Translations under genes and position numbers: made by a program | The notes under the pieces: generated by a model | Told to the model about the DNA's origin: nothing | Seen by the model: the letters and a program-made list of their open reading frames with translations, nothing else | Databases searched by the model: none | Part shown: piece by piece, positions 50,803 to 57,492 of the stretch | Layout: every line of letters begins with the position of its first letter | Numbering within the stretch: the first letter of the stretch is position 1 | Assembly: GCA_018823905.1 (NCBI GenBank) | Contig: JAHJHL010000207.1 | Span: 1-57,492, forward strand | Length of the DNA: 57,492 nucleotides | Reading direction: 5' to 3' | From: Alphaproteobacteria bacterium | Lineage (GTDB): Bacteria > Pseudomonadota > Alphaproteobacteria > Sphingomonadales > Sphingomonadaceae

Positions 50803-53340
50803 TCAGGCCATGCTGCGGTCTCGATAGGCGAGCAGGCGCAGCGCGTTGGCGACGACCACGAGGGTCGAGCCTTCGTGCGCGGCGACTGCGGGACCGATGC
50901 CGAGACCGAAGATCGTCGCCGGCACGAGGACGACGACGACCCCGAGGCTGACGACCAGATTCTGGCGGATTATCCGTCGCGTCTGGCGGCTGAGACCGAT
51001 CGCGAAGGGCAGATGTGCGAGGTCGTCGGCCATCAGCGCGACGTCGGCGGTTTCGAGCGCCACGTCCGAACCCGCCGCACCCATCGCGATCCCGACGGTC
51101 GCGCTCGCCATGGCGGGCGCGTCATTGACACCGTCACCGACCATTGCGACCGGCATCTCGGCGCGAATCTTCTTGATCGCATCGACCTTCTGGTCCGGCA
51201 TTAGGTCGCCCCATGCCTCGCTGATACCGACCTCGGCGGCGATCGACTCGGCCACCTTCTGGTGATCGCCCGAGATCATGATCATCCGGCCGATCCCGAG
51301 ATCGCGAAGCTTCGAGATGGCATTACGGGCCGCGGCACGCGGCGTATCCATCAGCCCGATGGCACCCAGATCGCGGTCGCCCATGCGCACGACCATCGTC
51401 GTTCGCCCAAGCTCACGAAGCCGTGCGATCTCGGCGGCGATCTCGGCGCCGATCGGCGCGATGCCGTCGACACCGAACATCTCGGCCTTACCGATGAAGA
51501 CCGTCTCGCCCTCGACCGTCGCGGTCACGCCTTGACCCGTGAGGCTGTTGAGATCGTCCGCAGCGGGCACAAGCGTTGACGCCAGCATTGTAATTCCGTC
51601 GCGCGCGATAGCGGCTGCGAGCGGATGGTCGCTGAGCCGCTCGACCGCGACCGCGATCCGCAGCAGCTCCTCTTTAGGAACGCCTGCTGCGGGAACGACG
51701 TCGGTGATGCGCGGCTTGCCCTCGGTCAGCGTGCCAGTCTTGTCGAAGGCAAGCGCGGTCAGCGAGCCGAGATTTTCGAGCGGCCCGCCGCCCTTGACGA
51801 GGACGCCGCCGCGCGCGGCGCGCGCAACGCCCGAAAGCACGGCGCTCGGGGTCGCAATGGCAAGCGCACAGGGGCTCGCGGCAACCAGCACCGCCATAGC
51901 GCGGTAGAAGCTGTCGCGGAAGGGCTCATCGACCACGACCCAGGCGAAGAGCAGAACAAAGACCAGCGCGAGCACGCTCGGCACGAAGATACGCTCGAAG
52001 CGGTCGGTGAAGCGCTGAGTAGGCGATTTTTGCGTCTCGGCCTCGCTCACCATCTTTACGACCTTGGCAAGGGTCGTGTCGGCGGCGAGGCGCGTCACCG
52101 CGATTTCGATCGCTCCAAAGCCGTTGATCGTGCCCGCGAAGACGCGATTTTTGGCTTCGAGCGCGTCGGGCTTCGCGGCGGCCAAAGCGCGGTCGGGCAC
52201 CGGCTCCTTGTCGACCGGCACGCTCTCTCCGGTGACCGGGGCCTGGTCGACCGCAGTGCGGCCGACGACGACGAAGCCGTCGGCAGGAAGGCGCTCGTTG
52301 GGCTTGACGATGACCGTGTCCCCGATCTGAAGAAGATCGACCGAGATTTCACGCGTCGCGCCATCGGCGCCCTTCACGGTCGCCGTCTGCGGCGCCAGCT
52401 CGGCGAGCGCCTCGATCGCACGCTTCGCCCGGCCCATGGCATAATGTTCGAGCGCATGGCCGAGGCTGAAGAGGAAGAGAAGCAGCGCGCCCTCGGCCCA
52501 GGCACCGAGCGCCGCGGCGCCAGCCGCTGCGACGAGCATGAGCGTGTCGATCTCGAAGCGCTTGAGCTTCAGATTCTCGATAGCCTCGCGAACGGTGAAC
52601 CAGCCGCCAAAGCCATAGGCCGCAAGATAGCAGGCGAAGCTCACCCAATCGGGCGCGAGCTCCAATTTTTCGATGCCAAAGCCTATGCCGAGGACAAGGC
52701 CGCAGAGCAGCGCGAAGATGAGCTCGGTTCGCTCGCCGAAGATGCCGCCATGGTCATGGCTTTGTTCCCCGCCCTCGCCATGCTTGTGGTCCCCGCCATG
52801 TTTGTGTTTGTGGCCGGGTCCATGATCGTGCCCGTCCTCGCCATGTCCTGGATCGGCCTCTGCCGGGATGGCGGCGGAGACGGCCGCAGTCTTTTGGGTG
52901 ACGCCCATAGCCGAAAGCTCTTTCCTGATGATGTCGATGGAGGTTTCCGAGCGAAGGAATTCGGCGCGAAGCGTTCCCGCGGCGCCAACCTCGGCCTCGA
53001 GAATCCCGGGGATTGCGCGGAGCCGGGCGCCGATCGTCCGGGCGCGGCGCATGTGGCCAACGCCCTCGAGATCGTCCCAGAAGAGATGCTGATATTGCTC
53101 GGTGAGCTCGGCACCGACACTTCGCGCGAGCTGGCGGACCCGATCGAGCGGGAGGATGTCGGGCTGGTAATGAATGCAGAGCTGCGGCGCCGCACTTCCG
53201 TCGGCGCGCACAACATGGACCTTGTCGACGCCTTCGCGGCCTTCGAGCTCGCTGGTCAGCCGCGCGACGCAGCGATCAGCCTCGTCGCCGACCTCTGGCA
53301 GAAGAAGCGGTATATCGAGCCGCAGCTGGTCACTCATCAT
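50803..53340 (-). CDS. Divalent-metal P1B-type ATPase with His-rich segment
   Basis: 845 aa from ATG 53340 (or 53337, with AAGGA 7 bases upstream). Order: an N-terminal region without a clear CxxC HMA motif but with HMA-like fold (LRLDIPLLLPEVGDEADRCV); a His-rich tract near residues 170-200 (GHGEDGHDHGPGHKHKHGGD, then HKHGEGGEQSHDHGG); membrane helices; TGES actuator (APVTGESVPVDKEP); ion-site SPC in [33 protein letters not shown]; and [14 protein letters not shown] replaces CPC, and HEGSTLVVVANALRLL is at the C-terminus. These features fit the Zn/Co/Cd exporting groups (CzcP/CtpD-like) rather than Cu. It exports divalent metal from the cytosol. Confidence 0.9.
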   Translation of the reverse strand: MMSDQLRLDIPLLLPEVGDEADRCVARLTSELEGREGVDKVHVVRADGSAAPQLCIHYQPDILPLDRVRQLARSVGAELTEQYQHLFWDDLEGVGHMRRARTIGARLRAIPGILEAEVGAAGTLRAEFLRSETSIDIIRKELSAMGVTQKTAAVSAAIPAEADPGHGEDGHDHGPGHKHKHGGDHKHGEGGEQSHDHGGIFGERTELIFALLCGLVLGIGFGIEKLELAPDWVSFACYLAAYGFGGWFTVREAIENLKLKRFEIDTLMLVAAAGAAALGAWAEGALLLFLFSLGHALEHYAMGRAKRAIEALAELAPQTATVKGADGATREISVDLLQIGDTVIVKPNERLPADGFVVVGRTAVDQAPVTGESVPVDKEPVPDRALAAAKPDALEAKNRVFAGTINGFGAIEIAVTRLAADTTLAKVVKMVSEAETQKSPTQRFTDRFERIFVPSVLALVFVLLFAWVVVDEPFRDSFYRAMAVLVAASPCALAIATPSAVLSGVARAARGGVLVKGGGPLENLGSLTALAFDKTGTLTEGKPRITDVVPAAGVPKEELLRIAVAVERLSDHPLAAAIARDGITMLASTLVPAADDLNSLTGQGVTATVEGETVFIGKAEMFGVDGIAPIGAEIAAEIARLRELGRTTMVVRMGDRDLGAIGLMDTPRAAARNAISKLRDLGIGRMIMISGDHQKVAESIAAEVGISEAWGDLMPDQKVDAIKKIRAEMPVAMVGDGVNDAPAMASATVGIAMGAAGSDVALETADVALMADDLAHLPFAIGLSRQTRRIIRQNLVVSLGVVVVLVPATIFGLGIGPAVAAHEGSTLVVVANALRLLAYRDRSMA

Positions 53341-53523
53341 GCGATCCTTTTTATGTGCCAAATTCGAGAGGTTCCGGACGACATCCGGCCCTGCCGAAAA
53401 GATGAGGTGCGGGAGCCTTGGCACGCGACCCGCTCCCGCACCTCCTTGACCGCCAGTGACCCTCGACCGGGTGGCGGGGGGCAAGGAGCCAAGGACTCCC
53501 GGCGGCCAAGATTTCGTGATCCC

Positions 53524-54000
53524 TCATGCACGCCGGCCGCGGGGCCGGGCGTATCGGGATTGTACCGTCGAGCGGCGGAAATGCTGTTCGAGCGCGTTGT
53601 TCGAGCGCGTCAGGAAGACACGGCAGAAGCGCCGCAGAAACGGGTAGCCGAGCCAGGAGAAGAAGCCGCGGCAGGCGAGCCGATGTGTCACCTCGACGCC
53701 TTGTCCCAATTTCTCGAGGCGGTAACTTTCCTCGATCACGAGCACGCCCGGCATCCCCGTCTGCCAGGAAAAGCTGATCAGCCAGTGTAGCCCGGTAATC
53801 CGTCCCTCGGCGGCCAACTCCGGTCCGCGGGCGCCGCGCGGCGAATAGATATAGTTCAGCCGCTCCTCGTCGCCGGGGCGATCGGTAAAGCGCAGCGTCG
53901 GGTGCCAGTCGCCGTAGCGCTCGACATCGACGAGCAAGCGCCAGACGCGCCCGATCGGCACCTGCAGACGGAGCGAGGTTCCTACCGCGAACATCGGCAA
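53524..54000 (-). CDS. SRPBCC-fold protein, second copy in the metal array
   Basis: 158 aa (ATG at 54000 or 53994). Pattern: TSLRLQVPIGRVWRLLVDVE, RYGDWHPTLRFTDRPGDEER, MPGVLVIEESYRLEKLGQGV, THRLACRGFFSWLGYPFLRR. It ends in a basic helix (RFCRVFLTRSNNALEQHFRR). The same strand-helix end occurs in the SRPBCC protein at 47066-47563. No signal peptide. It lies between the CDF transporter and the ATPase gene, with gaps of about 200 and 183 bases. Function unknown; ligand-binding by fold. Confidence 0.78.
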   Translation of the reverse strand: MPMFAVGTSLRLQVPIGRVWRLLVDVERYGDWHPTLRFTDRPGDEERLNYIYSPRGARGPELAAEGRITGLHWLISFSWQTGMPGVLVIEESYRLEKLGQGVEVTHRLACRGFFSWLGYPFLRRFCRVFLTRSNNALEQHFRRSTVQSRYARPRGRRA

Positions 54001-54203
54001 ATTCCGCGCTTCGGCAAGCTAGTCCGCGACGCAGGCGGGGGACCTGCGCCGCGGTGAAAACCGGCAAGGTGCCGGTCAGCTCTGGACGTCGTGACGTTCT
54101 GCGGCGCACGCATCGGTGCCAAATCGGAAAGAAACGGGGACAGCGGATGCATCCTGTCGCATCTCCGTCGCTGAGCTTTCACCGATGCCGCCGAGTCTTC
54201 CAT

Positions 54204-54833
54204 CTAGGTCGATCCGTCCTTTGCGGCTTTTTCCTCGCTGCGCGCGTCGCGCAGGATTTCGATGCCGCCCTTGATCGCGATCCCCGCTGTCGCGAGGCCG
54301 ACGAGCAGATCGGGCCAGTTGCTGCCGAGCCACAGGACGAGCGCTCCGGCGACAAGAATGCCGCCGTTGGACACGAAATCGTTGAAACTGAACGTCGTCG
54401 CTGCGCGCAGGTTGACGTCGGGCTTCTCCAGCCGCTGCAGCAGCCGCAGGCAGATATAGTTCACGACCGCGGCGATGGCGGACATGATCATCATCGTTGC
54501 GCCAATCGGTTCGCTCCCCTGGAGATAGCGGCGGGCGACGTCGACGAGTATGGCGACAGCGAACAGCAGGAGCATCGCACCCGACGCCTTGGCCGCGCGC
54601 GTCTTCCACTGGTCACCGCGACTGAGCGCGGCGAGGCTGATCGCATAAACGGCGACATCGGCGCTATTATCGACCCCGTTCGCCACCAGCGCGCTGGAAT
54701 CCGCGAAGAAGCCGCTGACAAAAAAGCCGCCCGCGATCGCCGCATTGAGCAGAAGAACGACCCATAGCGTCCGACGTTCGTTCGGGTTTTCCGAACCGCC
54801 CGCGGCGCCGGCACGATGGGGAGCCCCGGCCAT
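54204..54833 (-). CDS. Cation diffusion facilitator (CDF) transporter
   Basis: 209 aa, starting 1 base after the DUF305 lipoprotein stop. About six helices: TLWVVLLLNAAIAGGFFVSG, SALVANGVDNSADVAVYAIS, AMLLLFAVAILVDVARRYLQ, MMIMSAIAAVVNYICLRLLQ, FSFNDFVSNGGILVAGALVL, DLLVGLATAGIAIKGGIEIL. In TM2 the metal site is D-NSAD; in TM5 it is NDFVSN. It lacks the long cytosolic C-terminal domain and has no His loop. It exports Zn/Co/Fe-type divalent cations from the cytosol. In the same array is a P-type ATPase for the same class of ion. Confidence 0.85.
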   Translation of the reverse strand: MAGAPHRAGAAGGSENPNERRTLWVVLLLNAAIAGGFFVSGFFADSSALVANGVDNSADVAVYAISLAALSRGDQWKTRAAKASGAMLLLFAVAILVDVARRYLQGSEPIGATMMIMSAIAAVVNYICLRLLQRLEKPDVNLRAATTFSFNDFVSNGGILVAGALVLWLGSNWPDLLVGLATAGIAIKGGIEILRDARSEEKAAKDGST

Positions 54834-54834
54834 G

Positions 54835-55239
54835 TCAGTTCACCTTGGGCGGGCTTTGCGGCGCCGCCTTGTCGCGCCGCACCAGCCAGCTTCGCATTAT
54901 GGTAATTTCCTTCTCCTGCGCTGCGATGACCGATTTGGCGATGTCGCGCACTTCGGGATCCTTGCCATGTTCGAGTGCGACCTTGGCCATCGCCACGGCG
55001 CCCTCGTGATGCGGGATCATCGAGCGCATGAAGTCGGTATCGGCATCGCCGGTGAGAACCACCGCCATATCCTTGTGCATCTTGTCAGCGGCCGCCTCGA
55101 ACGCTTTGGCCGCCGGTGTCGACGTGGCCGCGGCCGCATGCTGCATATCGCCATGTCCGGCGCTGTCCGCGTCGGCGCTCGGCTTCCCGGACGAACAGGC
55201 CGCAAGCAAGAGTCCAAGCAGCGATATGGAGGTCTTCAT
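54835..55239 (-). CDS. DUF305 lipoprotein
   Basis: 134 aa from ATG 55239 (GGGAGG upstream); the frame to 55326 overlaps the RND gene. Signal with lipobox [19 protein letters not shown] His/Met-rich linker ([19 protein letters not shown]) precedes the DUF305 core with [20 protein letters not shown] and [20 protein letters not shown]. It is the soluble, lipid-anchored form of the DUF305 proteins at 8468 and 31869 (those are three-helix membrane proteins). It is placed just after the CzcA-type pump and before the CDF gene, suggesting periplasmic handling of the exported metal. Confidence 0.87.
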   Translation of the reverse strand: MKTSISLLGLLLAACSSGKPSADADSAGHGDMQHAAAATSTPAAKAFEAAADKMHKDMAVVLTGDADTDFMRSMIPHHEGAVAMAKVALEHGKDPEVRDIAKSVIAAQEKEITIMRSWLVRRDKAAPQSPPKVN

Positions 55240-55322
55240 CACCCTGCCTCCCGGGAACGCCGATGGCGGCGGAGAGCCGCCATCGGTTTCGTCCTGCGTG
55301 TCATGAGGAGCTTGATGCTCGC

Positions 55323-57492
55323 TCATGCCGGTTTGCCGCCCGTGTCGTCACCGGGCAGGAACACCCGTTCGCCAAGCGCGGTTACGTCGGTGTAGTCGCC
55401 GGCGACATGCTTGTTGTGCCGGCCGCGAAGCAGCAGATGGCTGATCGCGGGCAGGACGAACAAGGTCAGCAAGGTCGAGGTGATCAACCCGCCGATGACG
55501 ACGATCGCGAGCGGTTTCTGCACCTCGGCGCCGGTTCCGGTGGCGAGCGCCATCGGCACGAAGCCGATCGCGGGCACGATACCCGTCATCAGCACCGCGC
55601 GGACGCGTTCCATGACGCCCTCGCCGATCGCGACGTCCACCGGTTTTCCTTCGTCGATGCGCTGGTTTATGCTTGACATCACGACCAGCCCGTTGAGCAC
55701 CGTCACGCCGGAAAGCACGATGAAGCCCACCGCCGCCGATACCGAGAATGGCAGTCCCGTCAGCAGCAACGAGAAGACGCCGCCGGCCAGCGCGAGAGGG
55801 ATTGCGGAATAAACCGCGATCGCCTGCCGCACACCGCCCAAGGCCATGAACAGGATGCCGAAGATCGCGGCGAAGATGATCGGGATGACGATCGACAGCC
55901 TTGCCGAGGCGGCTTGCAGATTTTCAAACTGCCCGCCCCACTCGATGAAGCTTCCGGTCGGCAGCTTGACCTGTGCGTTCACCTTTTCCTGCGCTTCGGC
56001 GACGAAGGATCCCAGATCGTTGCCGCGGACATTGGCTTGCACCACGACGCGCCGCTTGCCGTTTTCACGGCTGACCTGGTTCAAGCCTTCGGAGAAGCCG
56101 AACTTGGCCAGTTCGCTGAGCGGCACCGAGGCCCGCGCGCCGCCCTCGCCCGGAAGAAGCACGGGTAGCGCCCCTACCGCGTCGAGATCGTCACGCGTGG
56201 CGCGATCGAGACGGACGACGATGTCGTATCGCCGGTCGCCTTCGAACACGATCCCGGCTTCGCGCCCACCGAGCGCCGCCGCAACGGTGTCGCTGACATC
56301 CTGCAACGTCAGCCCGTAGCGGGCGATGGCATCGCGATCGAACTGGACGTCGAGCACAGGGAAGCCCGCCGTCTGTTCGACCTTGACGTCGGCAGCGCCC
56401 GGAACGGTGTTCAGGATCGCCGCCACCTGCTGCGCCGCGCGGCCCATTTCGTCGAGATCGTCGCCATAGAGCTTGATCGCGATATCGCCGCGCACGCCGG
56501 CGATCAGCTCGTTGAAGCGAAGCTGGATCGGCTGGCTGATCTCGAACGCATTGCCAACGAGCGGTTCGAGCTTCTTCTCGACCCGCGCGATCACATCATC
56601 CTTGGTCTTGACGCCATCAGGCCATGCGTCCTTTGGCTTCAGGATGATGAAGGTATCCGAAGCGTTCGGCGGCATCGGATCGCTGGCGACCTCCGCCGTA
56701 CCGGTCTTCGAATAGATGAAGGCGACCTCGGGAAGCGTTGAGACGGCCTTTTCGACCTGTAATTGCATCGCCTGCGACTTGTTCAGCGACGTCGAGGGGA
56801 TCCGAAGCGCCTGCATCGCGAGATTGCCCTCGCCCAGCACCGGGATGAACTCGCTGCCGAGCATGCCGAACACCAGGATAGCGGCGGCAAAGGTCCCGCC
56901 GCCAGCACCGATCCACGGCCAGGGCCGTGCGATGACGCGCTTGAGCACGGGCTCATAGCGGGTCTTCACCCATGCAATCGCGCGCACTTCCTTCTCGGCA
57001 ACCTTGCCGCGAAGGAGCAGTGCGACCATCGCGGGAACGAAGGTCAGCGAGGCAACGAACGCACCCGCCAGCGCCAGCAACACCGTGATCGCCATCGGCG
57101 AGAAGGTCTTGCCCTCGACCCCGGTAAAGGTGAGCAAAGGCACGAACACGAGAAAGATGATCGCCTGCCCGTAGATCGTCGGCTTCACCATTTCACGCGA
57201 GGCTTCGAACACCTCGTGCAGACGTTCGCTCAGCGAGAGCAATCGCCCTTCATGATGTTGCCTCTCGGCCAGTCGCCTGAGGCAGTTTTCGATGATGATG
57301 ATCGAGCCGTCGACGATGAGGCCGAAGTCGAGCGCGCCGAGGCTCATCAAATTGCCCGACGTGCCCGTGATGTTCATGCCCGTCCCCATGATCAGGAACG
57401 AGATCGGGATAACGAGCGTGGCGATCACCGCCGCACGAAAGTTGCCGAGCAGCCAGAACAGGACCGCCGCCACGAGCAAGGCGCCTTCGGCG
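55323..57492 (-). CDS. czcA: CzcA-type heavy-metal RND efflux pump, cut by the window end
   Basis: The frame runs to the last base, so the N-terminus is missing: 722 residues remain of about 1050. The TM4 motif [20 protein letters not shown] (DFG-x2-D) is that of the CzcA/HME-1 Co/Zn/Cd group, unlike the AMVDAAVVM of the CusA gene at 27657. Other markers: [40 protein letters not shown], and [20 protein letters not shown] in the C-terminal half. It ends [19 protein letters not shown]. It is the most upstream gene of the minus-strand array seen here. czcB/czcC would be expected further right. Confidence 0.9.
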   Translation of the reverse strand, partial: AEGALLVAAVLFWLLGNFRAAVIATLVIPISFLIMGTGMNITGTSGNLMSLGALDFGLIVDGSIIIIENCLRRLAERQHHEGRLLSLSERLHEVFEASREMVKPTIYGQAIIFLVFVPLLTFTGVEGKTFSPMAITVLLALAGAFVASLTFVPAMVALLLRGKVAEKEVRAIAWVKTRYEPVLKRVIARPWPWIGAGGGTFAAAILVFGMLGSEFIPVLGEGNLAMQALRIPSTSLNKSQAMQLQVEKAVSTLPEVAFIYSKTGTAEVASDPMPPNASDTFIILKPKDAWPDGVKTKDDVIARVEKKLEPLVGNAFEISQPIQLRFNELIAGVRGDIAIKLYGDDLDEMGRAAQQVAAILNTVPGAADVKVEQTAGFPVLDVQFDRDAIARYGLTLQDVSDTVAAALGGREAGIVFEGDRRYDIVVRLDRATRDDLDAVGALPVLLPGEGGARASVPLSELAKFGFSEGLNQVSRENGKRRVVVQANVRGNDLGSFVAEAQEKVNAQVKLPTGSFIEWGGQFENLQAASARLSIVIPIIFAAIFGILFMALGGVRQAIAVYSAIPLALAGGVFSLLLTGLPFSVSAAVGFIVLSGVTVLNGLVVMSSINQRIDEGKPVDVAIGEGVMERVRAVLMTGIVPAIGFVPMALATGTGAEVQKPLAIVVIGGLITSTLLTLFVLPAISHLLLRGRHNKHVAGDYTDVTALGERVFLPGDDTGGKPA

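Noticed and set aside
1-57492. CRISPR arrays, rRNA genes or integrase/att sites
   Set aside because: No regularly spaced repeats, no rRNA-like stretches and no integrase-type frame or flanking direct repeats were found in the window.

Overview
The window looks like a metal-resistance and accessory region from an alphaproteobacterium, most likely a sphingomonad (Sphingopyxis/Sphingobium-like). The basis is high GC, dense ATGA-coupled operons, several large TonB-dependent receptors with sphingomonad-style signal peptides, a HutC-type repressor at the left edge, and the sphingomonad arrangement of copAB with DUF305 and DUF411 partners. No rRNA, tRNA or CRISPR array was seen.

Layout. 1-4.5 kb: the end of hutC, then a minus-strand TonB receptor followed by two PepSY membrane proteins. 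4.6-7.6 kb: a lower-GC patch holding a decayed IS3-family element, an orphan fliQ and a thioredoxin-reductase-like flavoprotein. 7.6-16.4 kb: a copper island. On the minus strand it carries an ECF sigma/anti-sigma/periplasmic sensor operon (cnrYXH-like), copA, copB, a membrane DUF305 protein, a DUF411 lipoprotein and a His/Met-tailed lipoprotein. On the plus strand, diverging, it carries copC, copD, an AraC regulator and a SAM methyltransferase. 16.5-20.3 kb: a YHS-domain Cu+ P-type ATPase, a secreted NTF2-like protein and a cytochrome c. 20.5-21.8 kb: a solitary protein that looks like a PD-(D/E)XK nuclease. 22-24.2 kb: a second TonB receptor. 24.4-32.4 kb: a cus-type efflux operon (two small secreted proteins, cusC, cusB, cusA, cusF) followed by another NTF2-like protein and another membrane DUF305 protein. 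32.4-40 kb: a non-metal locus with an APC permease, a threonine-synthase-like PLP enzyme, a cystathionine-lyase-like PLP enzyme, a divergent LysR regulator and a third TonB receptor. 40.3-46 kb: a CDF transporter relic, a cytochrome c/FTR1 iron permease with a Fur-box-like site, a mercury set (merT, a Cys-rich partner, merR) without merA in view, and a second AraC plus methyltransferase pair whose methyltransferase is broken by an in-frame TGA. 46-57.5 kb: one long minus-strand array of CzcA-type RND (cut by the window edge), DUF305 lipoprotein, CDF transporter, SRPBCC protein, divalent-metal P-type ATPase, HAE-1-type RND pump, second SRPBCC protein, and DsbB- and DsbA-like proteins.

How it works together. 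Cytosolic Cu+ would be pumped out by the P-type ATPase. Periplasmic copper would be oxidised and bound by CopA/CopB/CopC, the CusF-like protein and the DUF305/DUF411 proteins, then expelled by CusCBA. Divalent metals would be handled by the P-type ATPase, CDF and CzcA-type pump at the right end. Control would come from the sigma/anti-sigma/sensor trio, two AraC proteins and MerR.

The observations most worth a second look are these: a CnrX-like sensor that keeps all five metal ligands of CnrX but sits in a copper island; the duplicated AraC-methyltransferase cassette; the solitary nuclease-like protein; and the PLP-enzyme/TonB catabolic locus.
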